Positions 36,914 through 46,508 of a DNA stretch of 64,000 nucleotides are shown in pieces. The DNA is from Pseudomonadales bacterium (GTDB lineage Bacteria; Pseudomonadota; Gammaproteobacteria; Pseudomonadales; UBA7434). How positions within the stretch are numbered: the stretch's first letter is position 1; each line of letters opens with the position of its first letter. Both the position numbers and the translations under genes were made by a program. The notes beneath the pieces are model-generated. The model ran no database searches. It was not told the DNA's origin and saw only the letters and a program-made list of their open reading frames with translations. The stretch lies in NCBI GenBank assembly GCA_028223755.1, contig JAOIUY010000010.1, forward strand, positions 1-64,000. Direction: 5' to 3'.

Positions 36914-38536
36914 ATGTTGAATTTATGGGAACTACGCGATCGCTTTCGCAAGATAAGTGTATGGCAAGTTTTTCTAGTAGTGATGGCACTGCCAACACTG
37001 CTTGCCCTATTAGGCGTGCTGAGTGCGTTACTTGATCCCGATGTCGAAACGCTATCCCATTTAGCGCAATACGTTTTACCGCAAACGATTAAAAATACAA
37101 TTTTTCTTGTTATTGGTGTTGCTGTTGTCACTACGGCTTTGGGAGTATCCCTTGCGTGGCTAACGGCAGTATGTGATTTTCCATTACGCCGGTTTTTTGT
37201 TTGGGCGCTTATTTTACCCATGGCGATTCCTGGATACGTAATGGCTTTCGCGTTGGTTGGTTTGTTTGAATACACCGGCCCAGTGCAAAGTGCTCTGCGT
37301 GATGTTTTAGGTTCTTCGAGTGCGTTCCCCGAAATCTATTCGTTTGGTGGTGTTGTGTTGGCTTTAAGTCTAGCACTGTATCCTTATACCTATCTAATGG
37401 TGCGCAATGCTTTTCAGACACAAGGACTGCGCAGTTTAGAAGTAGGGCAGTCACTGGGTTTATCGATACGTGAAAGCTTTTGGCGTATTTGCTTGCCTAC
37501 GGCAAGGCCGTGGATTGTTGGTGGCGCCTTGTTAGTGATGATGGAAACCCTCTCTGATTTTGGTACGGTGGCAATATTTAATTATGACACGCTAACCTCG
37601 GCCATATATAAATCATGGTTTGGTTTGTACTCTTTGCCTGCTGCATTACAAGTCGCTTCTGTACTATTAATTTTTGTTGTTGTTATCACCTTGCTTGAGC
37701 GACATAGCCGAGCAAGCCAGCGCTTTTCACAAACGCGAAGTGCAACATTAATGGTTAGCAGAATTCGTCTTAAAGTGGTGAGTCGCTGGTCAGCGACTGC
37801 ATTTTGTTTGTTGGTATTTAGTTTAGCGTTTGTTATGCCTGTTATTCGCCTGCTCTATTGGGCGATACCGAATTTAGATGTTGAGCTCACCGCACAGTTT
37901 TGGCGTTATATGGTTGGCTCTACGAGTTTATCGATGATTGCTATGGCGATGATTGCAGGACTAGCATTGCTGATGGCCTTTGCGGCGCGTACTTACAATC
38001 AACCCTTTGCCAAAATAGCAGTACGCATTAGCACCATGGGTTATGCTTTACCTGGTACGGTGTTAGCTGTGGGTTTATTTGTGCCGGTGGCGGCAATGGA
38101 TAACATGTTATCGGCTCTGGGTTTCTCTACTCCTTTATTGCAAGGAACGATGGTTGTAATGTTATTGGCTTATAGCGTACGCTTTATGGCAGTAGCGTTT
38201 GCGCCCTTAGAGAGTAACCTGCTAAGAATAACGCCGTCGATTGATGCTGCATCCAGAAGCCTAGGCGTTTCGGGAATAAGGATGCTAGCGAAAGTGCATT
38301 TACCTATGGTGCGCGGCGGACTATTAACAGCCATGGTATTGGTTTTTGTTGATGTCATGAAAGAGCTACCCATCACTTTAATGACAAGACCATTTGGATT
38401 TAATACCTTAGCAGTAAGAATTTTTGAATTAACCTCTGAGGGCTTATGGGAGCGCGCAGCGCTGCCGGCACTGGCCATTGTTTTAGTCGGTTTACTTCCT
38501 GCGTTTATTCTTATTAGAAAATCAGATGCTCGTTAA
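36914..38536 (+). CDS. fbpB: Iron(III) ABC transporter permease
   Basis: This 540-residue inner-membrane permease consists of two fused copies of the binding-protein-dependent transport domain, about 12 helices in all. The EAA loops are seen near SLGLSIRESFWRICLPTARP in the first half and SLGVSGIRMLAKVHLPMVRG in the second. It should form the channel with FbpC as ATPase. It starts 6 bases after fbpA. Confidence 0.94.
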   Translation: MLNLWELRDRFRKISVWQVFLVVMALPTLLALLGVLSALLDPDVETLSHLAQYVLPQTIKNTIFLVIGVAVVTTALGVSLAWLTAVCDFPLRRFFVWALILPMAIPGYVMAFALVGLFEYTGPVQSALRDVLGSSSAFPEIYSFGGVVLALSLALYPYTYLMVRNAFQTQGLRSLEVGQSLGLSIRESFWRICLPTARPWIVGGALLVMMETLSDFGTVAIFNYDTLTSAIYKSWFGLYSLPAALQVASVLLIFVVVITLLERHSRASQRFSQTRSATLMVSRIRLKVVSRWSATAFCLLVFSLAFVMPVIRLLYWAIPNLDVELTAQFWRYMVGSTSLSMIAMAMIAGLALLMAFAARTYNQPFAKIAVRISTMGYALPGTVLAVGLFVPVAAMDNMLSALGFSTPLLQGTMVVMLLAYSVRFMAVAFAPLESNLLRITPSIDAASRSLGVSGIRMLAKVHLPMVRGGLLTAMVLVFVDVMKELPITLMTRPFGFNTLAVRIFELTSEGLWERAALPALAIVLVGLLPAFILIRKSDAR

Positions 38537-38558
38537 CTAAAACGTATTGAGAACAATT

Positions 38559-39680
38559 GTGAAAAATTTAACGAAGAGTAATCACGGTCAACCTATGTCT
38601 TATAGCGGCGATAGCATTAATCAAAATGATGACCATTATTTATCGGTGGATAATGTTTCCATTGGTTTTGATGAGCGTGAAATATTATCTAACATTTCGT
38701 TTCAACTGCAGCGTGGTGATATTGGTTGTCTGTTAGGTCCAAGTGGCTGCGGTAAAACAACATTGCTTAGAAGTATTGCCGGTTTTGAATCGGTCGACGA
38801 TGGCATGATTCAATTAAATGCGAAAGCATTGAGCCACCAAGGTTATATATTGCCTGCAGAGCAGCGTAATATCGGTATGGTGTTTCAAGATTACGCTTTG
38901 TTCTCGCATTTAAATGTTATTGATAATATCGCCTTTGGCTTGCATCGTTTTTCGAAAACACAAGCACTAACGCGAGCCAATGATTTAATTGCGCGTATTG
39001 GATTAGTCGGCAAAGAACATAAAATGCCGCATGAATTATCGGGTGGTGAACAGCAGCGTGTCGCTCTAGCAAGAGCGTTAGCACCCGAGCCGCAATTACT
39101 TTTATTAGATGAGCCATTCTCTAACTTAGATGTTGAGCTGCGTGAAACGCTAAGTCGTGATGTGCGCGATATTATTAAGCAGTCGAATACCACGGCACTA
39201 ATGGTGACTCATGATCAGCATGAAGCCTTTGCGATGGCTGACTCTATTGGTGTTATTCAAAGTGGTAGGTTGGCGCAGTGGGGTAGTGCTTACACAATTT
39301 ACCATGAGCCGGTGAATGCCTTTGTCGCTGACTTTGTTGGCCAAGGCGTATTTCTTGAAGGGCAAATGCGTTCAGCGAGCGAAGTGAATACAACGTTGGG
39401 TTGTTTTGAGCGAGAGATTGCCAGTGCTGAGCAAGATAGCTTGGTTACTGGTGATAAAGTGAAAGTATTGATTCGTCCTGATGATATTATTCATGATGAT
39501 GACAGCGAATTAACGGCAAGAGTTATTACCCGCGATTTTCGCGGAGCAGAATTTTTATATACTTTAGCGTTAGCGAACGGTGAAGAATTGTTAGTGATGG
39601 TGCCAAGCCACCATAATCATGCGATTAATGAGCAGATTGGTATTCGTCTTGAGATTGATCACGTCGTTGTTTTCAAATAG
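38559..39680 (+). CDS. fbpC: Iron(III) ABC transporter ATP-binding protein
   Basis: The ATPase of the FbpABC importer has Walker A GPSGCGKTT, the signature LSGGEQQRVALARAL, Walker B LLLLDEPF and the switch His in MVTHDQHE. A TOBE-type regulatory domain follows. The start is uncertain: GTG 38559 has TGAGAA at a good distance, a TTG at 38547 lacks a ribosome site, and ATG 38595 is also possible. Its stop codon lies within the first unit of an 11-bp tandem repeat array. Confidence 0.93.
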   Translation: MKNLTKSNHGQPMSYSGDSINQNDDHYLSVDNVSIGFDEREILSNISFQLQRGDIGCLLGPSGCGKTTLLRSIAGFESVDDGMIQLNAKALSHQGYILPAEQRNIGMVFQDYALFSHLNVIDNIAFGLHRFSKTQALTRANDLIARIGLVGKEHKMPHELSGGEQQRVALARALAPEPQLLLLDEPFSNLDVELRETLSRDVRDIIKQSNTTALMVTHDQHEAFAMADSIGVIQSGRLAQWGSAYTIYHEPVNAFVADFVGQGVFLEGQMRSASEVNTTLGCFEREIASAEQDSLVTGDKVKVLIRPDDIIHDDDSELTARVITRDFRGAEFLYTLALANGEELLVMVPSHHNHAINEQIGIRLEIDHVVVFK

Positions 39681-39727
39681 CTTTCAAATAACTTTCAAGT
39701 AGCTTTCAAATAGCTTTTAAATAGTTG
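39675..39727. repeat. 11-bp tandem repeat overlapping the fbpC stop
   Basis: Units start at 39675 (AAATAGCTTTC), 39686 (AAATAACTTTC), 39697 (AAGTAGCTTTC), 39708 (AAATAGCTTTT) and a partial unit at 39719. The first unit contains the last codon and stop of fbpC. Confidence 0.85.
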
Positions 39728-39744
39728 TTTATTTTCTTTTTACT

Positions 39745-40284
39745 TTATTCTACTTCAGGATTCGCCACAGGCTTAGACGTCAAAAATGCCTGATAACAAA
39801 AAATAGCCGTAGCTGTTAATCCCCAAATTAAACCAAGCACAACAGCAGCATCAAAAATGCCACGCCATGGCTGTGGAATATATTTAAATAGCAATACAAA
39901 AATAATAATCATTGTGGAAAGCAGAGTAGAAGTAATCATTCTGCGTTTTGGCGCGTTGAAAAACCCCATGCAAAATAGCGGTGCCAGAATTAACTGCAAA
40001 ACATTCGCTTGTGACGACAGGTAATGGACTCTAGCGGCAAAGCGAGGCGCGAAGCTTTTTTGAAAGCCCTTATAGCCTTCAGAGTAAGCCATAAATATTA
40101 AGCTAATAATTAGCACGGCCCACTGCAATACAGTAAAGGGTTGGGCGAATGCCTCAATGGTATGCGCCGATAGCCGAACCATTGCGAAGCCCACCATCGA
40201 AAAAAAGCCAATAAAACCCCAGCAACTTGCTAGAGCACCGATTAGCGTGATGGGTGGTGTGGCGGTTGAATCTGCTTGCATCAT
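39745..40284 (-). CDS. Conserved-looking membrane protein of unknown function
   Basis: The 179-residue protein has four likely membrane helices (about 13-36, 52-66, 96-110 and 121-167, the last possibly two). A basic, cytoplasmic-type loop (EGYKGFQKSFAPRFAARVHYL) lies between helices 2 and 3. It lacks a signal peptide or a domain I can name. It is convergent with fbpC and alone on its strand. The regular hydrophobic spacing and sensible codon use make it a real gene. Confidence 0.65.
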   Translation of the reverse strand: MMQADSTATPPITLIGALASCWGFIGFFSMVGFAMVRLSAHTIEAFAQPFTVLQWAVLIISLIFMAYSEGYKGFQKSFAPRFAARVHYLSSQANVLQLILAPLFCMGFFNAPKRRMITSTLLSTMIIIFVLLFKYIPQPWRGIFDAAVVLGLIWGLTATAIFCYQAFLTSKPVANPEVE

Positions 40285-40600
40285 TATTGTGGTCTGTTAC
40301 TAAAAAAACGATTGCCATTCTTACACAAAGAAAGCTTTTTTTCAGTGTTGATTAATTGTTTCTAAGTGTTTTTATGCCAAGTCTACAAATCATTCCATGA
40401 CTAAGCCTATCAGCGAATACTCTATTTGCACCATCGTTGGGCTAACACTCTCTTTCTGTTGATATCTGCGCTTTGATGCGACTCAGATTCTCACCTGGTT
40501 TTCATTTAAGCTATTGAAATTATTAATATTTATCTTTTGGCATGCTAGTTGTTACTTGTTAGGAGTATGTACAAAGTATAAGCCTTAATAATTAACTCTG
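40285..40600. other. Spacer upstream of nasT
   Basis: This 316-base AT-rich spacer lies between the divergent membrane protein and nasT and probably holds the promoters of both. No gene or clear repeat is seen. Confidence 0.5.
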
Positions 40601-41194
40601 ATGGATTCAATGGTAAGCAAGCAACAAATAAAAGTGATATTAGTCGATGATGTTTCGGAGCGATCTGCACGCGTGAGTGAGCAGCTAAGCGAAGAAGGTT
40701 TTGAAATTATCGCCATACTCCCTAGCGCTGCCGGTCTACTGTTTCAAATCGAGCAGCATCGCCCAGACGTTATCCTGATTGATTTGCAGTCTCCAGGTCG
40801 AGATTTGTTGGATAGCTTGTCTGTGGTCAATAATCATAACCCGACTCCCGTAGTGATGTTTTCTGAAGAAGACCCTGGTTTTATTAAAGACGCGGTAGGT
40901 GCGGGAGTAACGGCTTATTTAATGAGTGCGGTTGATTCAGCAAAGGTTAAACCCGTTATTGATGTCGCGATTGCTCAATTCCATTCTTATCAAACTTTAC
41001 GTGAAGCACTGGATACGACAAAAGCAGAGTTAGACAGTGTTTCGGTGATTAGCAAGGCGAAGCAATTACTGATGGATCAGCGAGGTATTACAGAAGAGCA
41101 TGCGCATCAACAGTTGCGAAAACTATCGATGGATAGAAACCAAAGCTTTCGCAAGACGGCAGAGTCCGTCATACAGATATTAAATAAAAAATAG
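40601..41194 (+). CDS. nasT: ANTAR-domain response regulator NasT
   Basis: This 197-residue protein has a NasT-like receiver domain (IKVILVDDVSERSARV, IDLQSPGRD with the Asp) and a C-terminal ANTAR RNA-binding domain (SKAKQLLMDQRGITEEHAH). NasT binds leader RNA and prevents termination of nitrate-assimilation operons; NasS holds it inactive unless nitrate or nitrite is bound. Here the neighbouring nasS-like gene is truncated, and no nitrate or nitrite reductase genes are in the window. NasT may therefore be unregulated or without target. Confidence 0.85.
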   Translation: MDSMVSKQQIKVILVDDVSERSARVSEQLSEEGFEIIAILPSAAGLLFQIEQHRPDVILIDLQSPGRDLLDSLSVVNNHNPTPVVMFSEEDPGFIKDAVGAGVTAYLMSAVDSAKVKPVIDVAIAQFHSYQTLREALDTTKAELDSVSVISKAKQLLMDQRGITEEHAHQQLRKLSMDRNQSFRKTAESVIQILNKK

Positions 41195-41267
41195 TGGCTG
41201 TTATAAAGCCTGGCCGTAATAAAACCATGATTAGAAAAATAAATTTAGAGCGCTATAAGAGTGTTAT

Positions 41268-42023
41268 ATGAGTATAGAAATAAGTAAACAGCTGCCTAAA
41301 GCGGAGTTAACGCATCTTAATCTAGGTTATATGCGGCTTAGTGATAGTGCGCCATTAATAGTGGCGCAAGAGTTAGGTTTCTATGAGCAGTTGGGCTTAA
41401 CTGTCACGCTGCATAGAGAGGTCTCGTGGGCGAATATTCGTGATAAAACCATTGCGGGCACTTTTGATGCCTGCCAAATGTTGTCGCCAATGCCCTTAGT
41501 GACGACGTTAGGAGCTGCGGGTATTCGGGTGCCAATGTTAACGGGATTGATTCTTTCACAAAACGGCAATGCCATTACAGTATCGAAGACGCTTTGGAAT
41601 AAAATGATCCAAGCAGCCGATAATGATCAGCCGCTATCGAGTGCTGTTGCGTCGGCTAAATTGCTTAAGAAGGTCTTAAGCGGTGATACAAAACCCGTAC
41701 TGACTTTTGCCACCGTTCATTCTTTCTCCAGTCATACGCTGTTGTTACGCCAATGGCTTGCGGCCGGTGGTGTTAGTGTGGATGTCGAGGTACGCATTAT
41801 TGTACTGCCGCCAGAACAAATGGTTGATAGTTTAACCGAAGGTGTTATTGATGGGTTTTGTGTTGGTGAGCCATGGAATAGTCTCGCGGTGGAATATGGA
41901 ACCGGAGTAATAGCCGCTACTGGTATGCAGATTTGTGATGGTGCGCCAGAGAAGGTGCTGGGCGTGCTTGAAGATTGGCATAACCGCAATCCGGCGACGC
42001 ATTTACGTTTGCGTCTGGCATGA
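41268..42023 (+). pseudogene. nasS: Truncated NasS/NrtA-like nitrate-binding protein
   Basis: The frame encodes the first two-thirds of a NasS/NrtA-type binding protein: LGYMRLSDSAPLIVAQELGF at the start, LSPMPLVTTLG, and FCVGEPWNSLAVEYG. There is no signal peptide, as expected for cytoplasmic NasS. Homology runs to about PEKVLGVLEDWHNRNPATH and then stops, giving 251 residues where 370-400 are usual. The sequence passes directly into the tail of an unrelated membrane-anchor gene in another frame. The cleanest reading is a deletion that removed the 3' third of nasS and what followed. Confidence 0.78.
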
Positions 42024-42348
42024 AGGTGCGGCATCACATTATATTCAGACCACTACGTTCGGTAAGACCTACATAACGCGCAATATTGTTATGGGTGTTT
42101 TGCTAGTATCCGTTATTGCCTTGTTGTTTATTAGCAGTGTTAGCAGCTTATTACTCACCGCTTGGGCAATGGTTGCGCTCATGTTAGTGATGTCAGTATT
42201 GGTGAGTCGAGCTTTGTTTTATGTGTTGGTGGTACCAACAACAATGCCCGGTGCGTTTTTCTGGCGTAATAAAGGTTTTGAGCAGCACGCTAAAGATATT
42301 GGTTTAGCGAATGTCGTTGATGCAGGTATAGTGGCCGATAGCCATTAG
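42013..42348 (+). pseudogene. C-terminal remnant of a DmsC-type molybdoenzyme membrane anchor
   Basis: In the frame after the nasS break, about 110 residues resemble the end of DMSO-reductase-type anchor subunits (DmsC/YnfH family). Two hydrophobic helices are followed by LFYVLVVPTTMPGAFFWRNK and GFEQHAKDIGLA, then a stop at 42348. The N-terminal helices of such a protein are missing, and no start with a ribosome site fits. It probably marks the far side of the deletion that truncated nasS. Family recognition rests on memory of the terminal motif. Confidence 0.6.
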
Positions 42349-42383
42349 CTTGCAGTTAATGCTAGTCGACTGATGCTAGCCAA

Positions 42384-42782
42384 TTAATTCGAAAAGATTA
42401 ACACCAGCCAAGTAATACCGGCTAATAACCAAGAAATAAATACCGCTGCCGAAGCAATGTCTTTAGCGCGTTTAGAGAGTGGGTGAAAATCCATGCCCAC
42501 TCTATCTACAACGGCTTCAATAGCTGAGTTAAGTAGCTCGGTTAACAATAGCAAGGCAATGACAAAAAAGAGCAGCAATCCTTCCATTATATTTTCCGCT
42601 ACCCAAAAGATAGACGGTAATGCAACAATACTGATAAACACTTCAATACGAAACGCTTCTTCACTTTTAAAGCATGCCGTTAAGCCTGCTATCGAATTTT
42701 TTGTCGCAATAATTAATCGGCGCTTTGCGATGTTCGCTGCTTTTTTATCAAGCTCTTCATTAGACTCTTCTTTGTCAGACAT
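42384..42782 (-). CDS. dgkA: Diacylglycerol kinase
   Basis: This 132-residue inner-membrane enzyme phosphorylates diacylglycerol released by membrane-derived oligosaccharide or lipid A modification. The catalytic segment TELLNSAIEAVVDRVG and three hydrophobic helices match DgkA. The N-terminus is longer and more charged than in E. coli, adding about 15 residues. It lies downstream of the POT gene on the same strand. Confidence 0.95.
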   Translation of the reverse strand: MSDKEESNEELDKKAANIAKRRLIIATKNSIAGLTACFKSEEAFRIEVFISIVALPSIFWVAENIMEGLLLFFVIALLLLTELLNSAIEAVVDRVGMDFHPLSKRAKDIASAAVFISWLLAGITWLVLIFSN

Positions 42783-42831
42783 AGGTTCTACCCTAATATT
42801 TTTTTATACCAATGATTTTTGATAGGTTAAA

Positions 42832-44385
42832 TTAATGCACACCATGCATGCGTCGTTTAAGCAGCGGTGTAAGCGCAAAAATAAATAGGCCTACAGCAAT
42901 ACTAACTAAGCCAATGGTTTGGTAAACCGATATCGTAGCAACAACATCAAGTGCGCCGTTAGTTGCTCCCTTAGCGGTGCTGCCGGTAAGCGAGCTAATC
43001 CAGCCCGCCACATAATTACCCATGGCCGAAAACAAAAACCACGTACCCATTAACATGCCAACAATACGTGTAGTGCTGAGTTTAGTCACCATGGATAAAC
43101 CCACAGGGCTTAAACACAATTCAGCTAAGGTTAAAAATAAATAAATTAATACCAGCCATAAAAAGTTTCTGCCATTGCCGCTGCCTAAACTTAAGCCCCA
43201 AGAAAAAATCACATAACCTAAACCAATTAACACCATAGCAATAGCAAACTTAGCCGGTGTTGATGGTTCAATATTATTTTTAGATAAGCGCACCCAAAGC
43301 CATGCCATAAGCGGTGCCAGTAATACAATAAATAAGGGGTTAAGCAACTGTACCTGAGAGGCCAACACATTAATGCCCAGCACCGTTCTATCAAATTGTT
43401 GGTCAGCTAATAAGGTTAAGCTAGCCGCTTGTTGCTCGAACAGGGCCCAAAAAATAGATTGGGTGGCAATAAGAAAGCAGGCAACAAATAAGCGGTCACG
43501 CTCTACGGCGCTGCACTGGGTTAAGCTGTAATAAAGAATTAGGGCAATCATGATTAAGCCAGAAATGCCAAGTAGCTGCCCAACCACGCTTTGGTATTGA
43601 ATTAAAAACCAGCTGATACCGACTAATACAATACCGCCAAGATAAATAGCGTATTCCTTATTGATACCCGCAAAAGCAATTTCTTTTAATACTTCGGGTC
43701 GTCTTGCCTCTGCGCGGCCATCTAATAAATGTTGTCCCCATAAAAATACCAGCAGGCCAAATAGCATGCCGATGCCTGCCAAGCCAAAGCCATAGTTCCA
43801 GCCATAGGTTTCGCCCACATAGCCGACCAGTGCGGTAGAAATAAGCGAGCCAAGATTAATGCCCATATAAAAAATAGAAAAACCGCCATCACGACGAGGG
43901 TCTTTAGGGCCGTATAACGCGCCAACAATAGTAGAGATATTGGCTTTAAGAAAACCCACCCCAGTAATGATTAATGCCAGTGCTAGAAAAAACAGATTAA
44001 TAAACTGGTTATCACGCACCACGGTATCGCCATCGAGGTAGGCAGCAGAGCCATGAAAGCCCATAAGTGCATGACCTAACACTAGAAGTATGGCGCCATA
44101 AGTAACGGCTTTACGCGCACCGAGATAGCGATCGGCAAGAAAGCCGCCAATAATCGGCATCATATAAACCAGGCCGGCGTAAGCGCCATAAATAAAGCTA
44201 GCTTGCTCGGCGCTGTATAAATGGTATTTAACGAGGTAGAGCACAAGAATGGTACGCATGCCGTAATACGAAAAGCGCTCCCACATTTCGGTTAAAAAGC
44301 AAATGGTAAGGCCAATAGGGTGGCCAAGAAATTCGCGTTGCTGTGAACCTTGAAAGCTAATGTCGTTATTCATAGTGGCTGGCAA
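42832..44385 (-). CDS. POT/PTR family proton-dependent oligopeptide transporter
   Basis: This 517-residue, roughly 14-helix protein of the POT family imports di- and tripeptides with protons. The family motif EMWERFSYYGMRTILVLYL (ExxER) lies in helix 1, GGFLADRYLGARKAV follows helix 2, and FSIFYMGINLGSL marks helix 5. It resembles DtpA/DtpB. It ends 49 bases upstream of the dgkA start on the same strand. Confidence 0.95.
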   Translation of the reverse strand: MPATMNNDISFQGSQQREFLGHPIGLTICFLTEMWERFSYYGMRTILVLYLVKYHLYSAEQASFIYGAYAGLVYMMPIIGGFLADRYLGARKAVTYGAILLVLGHALMGFHGSAAYLDGDTVVRDNQFINLFFLALALIITGVGFLKANISTIVGALYGPKDPRRDGGFSIFYMGINLGSLISTALVGYVGETYGWNYGFGLAGIGMLFGLLVFLWGQHLLDGRAEARRPEVLKEIAFAGINKEYAIYLGGIVLVGISWFLIQYQSVVGQLLGISGLIMIALILYYSLTQCSAVERDRLFVACFLIATQSIFWALFEQQAASLTLLADQQFDRTVLGINVLASQVQLLNPLFIVLLAPLMAWLWVRLSKNNIEPSTPAKFAIAMVLIGLGYVIFSWGLSLGSGNGRNFLWLVLIYLFLTLAELCLSPVGLSMVTKLSTTRIVGMLMGTWFLFSAMGNYVAGWISSLTGSTAKGATNGALDVVATISVYQTIGLVSIAVGLFIFALTPLLKRRMHGVH

Positions 44386-44602
44386 TCCCCGTCATAATGC
44401 GTATTCGCTTTGGTGCGCAATGTTCTTTAGTAGTGCTTGTTATTGGGCATAGCATAACTTTTTGGCAGCAAATTGCTATCAATAAAATCATAACTATAAG
44501 AAAAATATAATAAAACGGTATTTGGCATAGTTAGTGCAAAACCTAAAAAGAAAGTTGACTCACTGCATTATATAAATGCTATTTTTTTTGGAATATCCAC
44601 AA

Positions 44603-44671
44603 ATGACACCCTTATTATATTTATTCGCCGCTGGCGCAGCCATGACATTGGTTTTTTCTTTGACTGCTTAG
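44603..44671 (+). CDS. Possible small single-helix membrane protein
   Basis: The frame starts with ATG at 44603 and ends with TAG at 44671, encoding 22 residues that are hydrophobic almost throughout (TPLLYLFAAGAAMTLVFSL). A GGA lies about 10 bases before the ATG, which is a weak ribosome site. Its composition fits a one-helix membrane peptide. It lies in the long prfC leader, so it may instead be chance or a leader peptide. Confidence 0.25.
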   Translation: MTPLLYLFAAGAAMTLVFSLTA

Positions 44672-44804
44672 TGATTAAATAATCGCTTCACCCATCAAGG
44701 CTTATCCCTATAAGCTGATGCCTAAGCTCACCTCAAATTAATATATTATCCAAGACTTGTCATTATCTGAGCTCGTCGGGGATAACACCTATTGAACAAC
44801 AGTG

Positions 44805-44810
44805 TATAAT
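44805..44810 (+). promoter_or_regulatory. Perfect -10 element upstream of prfC
   Basis: TATAAT occurs 88 bases before the prfC start. No convincing -35 hexamer lies 17 bases upstream. Confidence 0.4.
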
Positions 44811-44897
44811 CCCGCGCTTTTTAGGATTAATAGCATTCCCTCTGCGTGATATAGACGCACCATGGGTGTTATCCAAGAATAAGTGGGAATAGAGTCC

Positions 44898-46484
44898 ATG
44901 GCTGATGCCAATTTTGTCAATGAAGTTAACAAGCGACGCACTTTCGCGATTATCTCGCATCCCGATGCCGGTAAAACAACCATTACTGAAAAGCTGTTGC
45001 TGCTCGGTAAGTTGATACAGGTAGCGGGCTCGGTTAAAGGCAAAAAAGCCGACCGGCATGCAACATCGGATTGGATGAGCATGGAGCAGGAGCGGGGCAT
45101 CTCGGTGACATCATCGGTTATGCAGTTTCCTTATAAAGATCGCGTCGTTAATTTATTGGACACACCCGGCCACGAAGATTTCTCTGAAGATACTTATCGT
45201 ACATTAACGGCAGTAGACTCCGCCTTGATGGTAGTGGATGGCGCAAAAGGGGTTGAGGCGCGAACCATTAAATTAATGGAGGTGTGTCGTTTACGTAACA
45301 CGCCTATCCTGAGTTTTGTGAATAAAATGGATCGTGATATTCGTGACCCCATTGAATTGCTGGATGAAATAGAAGAAGTGTTAGGCATTGCCGCCGCGCC
45401 GATTAATTGGCCCATTGGTATGGGTAAAGAGTTTAAAGGCGTTTACAACTTATATACCGATACGATTCATGTCTTTGAGCAAGGGCATAACTTTGTTGTT
45501 GCCGAAGATATTCAAGTGTCGGGTTTGGATTCGGATGAAGCAAAAGAAATACTGGGTGTTTACTACGATGATTTTGTCGAAGAGATAGAGTTAGTGCGTG
45601 GCGCAAGTCATGATTTTAATCAACAAGATTATTTGGATGGCCAATTGACACCGGTGTTTTTTGGCACGGCTATGGCGAATTTTGGTGTGCGTGAAATGCT
45701 CGATGGTTTTGTCGAGTGGGCACCACCCCCTATTGCACGTCCTACGATTGATAGACAAGTTGATCCCTTAGAAGAAAAATTCTCCGGCTTTATTTTTAAA
45801 ATTCAGGCCAATATGGACCCTAAGCATCGTGACCGTGTGGCCTTTATGCGTATTTGCTCTGGCTCTTACACTAAGGGTTTAAAAATGCGCCATGTGCGTT
45901 TAGGTAAGGATGTAAAAATTGCTGATGCAGTCACGTTTAAAGCCGGTGAGCGAGAAGCGGTGAGTGAAGCATTGTCTGGCGATATTATTGGTTTGCATAA
46001 TCACGGCACTATTCAAATTGGTGATACGTTTACTTCGGGTGAGGTTTTAAAGTTTACCGGTATCCCACACTTTGCGCCTGAGTTGTTTAGACGTGTGCGT
46101 TTAAAAGATCCATTAAAAATGAAAGCCTTGCAAAAAGGTTTACAGCAGTTAGCCGAAGAAGGTTCAACGCAAGTGTTTATGCCTAGAGGCAATAACGATT
46201 TAATAGTCGGTGCGGTAGGTGTGTTGCAGTTCGAAGTGGTTTCTTATCGTCTTAAAGATGAATACAAAGTGGAATGTATTTATGAGCCGGTTAACGTTTA
46301 CACCGCACATTGGGTTGAGTGTGACGATGATAAAATGTTAGAAGAGTTTAAGCGTAAACAAAAAGATAATTTAGCCATAGATGGCGGTGGGCATTTAAGT
46401 TATTTGGCACCGACTCGCGTGAATCTTTCTTTAACACAAGAACGCTGGCCTGATATTCAATTCCGCTCTACTCGCGAGCACTAG
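44898..46484 (+). CDS. prfC: Peptide chain release factor 3
   Basis: RF3 is a GTPase that removes RF1/RF2 from the ribosome after termination. ATG 44898 gives 528 residues, as in E. coli; a GTG 15 bases upstream is less likely. G1 [10 protein letters not shown]3 [11 protein letters not shown] and G4 FVNKMDRD are intact. Domain II and the RF3 C-terminal domain follow. The gene is monocistronic. Confidence 0.97.
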   Translation: MADANFVNEVNKRRTFAIISHPDAGKTTITEKLLLLGKLIQVAGSVKGKKADRHATSDWMSMEQERGISVTSSVMQFPYKDRVVNLLDTPGHEDFSEDTYRTLTAVDSALMVVDGAKGVEARTIKLMEVCRLRNTPILSFVNKMDRDIRDPIELLDEIEEVLGIAAAPINWPIGMGKEFKGVYNLYTDTIHVFEQGHNFVVAEDIQVSGLDSDEAKEILGVYYDDFVEEIELVRGASHDFNQQDYLDGQLTPVFFGTAMANFGVREMLDGFVEWAPPPIARPTIDRQVDPLEEKFSGFIFKIQANMDPKHRDRVAFMRICSGSYTKGLKMRHVRLGKDVKIADAVTFKAGEREAVSEALSGDIIGLHNHGTIQIGDTFTSGEVLKFTGIPHFAPELFRRVRLKDPLKMKALQKGLQQLAEEGSTQVFMPRGNNDLIVGAVGVLQFEVVSYRLKDEYKVECIYEPVNVYTAHWVECDDDKMLEEFKRKQKDNLAIDGGGHLSYLAPTRVNLSLTQERWPDIQFRSTREH

Positions 46485-46508
46485 CTTTTATAAAGGGTAT
46501 ACAGCCAG

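Larger units (their letters stand above)
44386..44897. other. Long leader region before prfC with a small hydrophobic ORF
   Basis: This 512-base gap between the divergent POT gene and prfC includes a 22-codon hydrophobic frame at 44603-44671 and a perfect TATAAT at 44805-44810. The rest is AT-rich without clear structure. Confidence 0.5.

Noticed and set aside
42355-42380. Near repeat of ATGCTAG before dgkA
   Set aside because: Only two imperfect short copies; within chance in AT-rich spacer.
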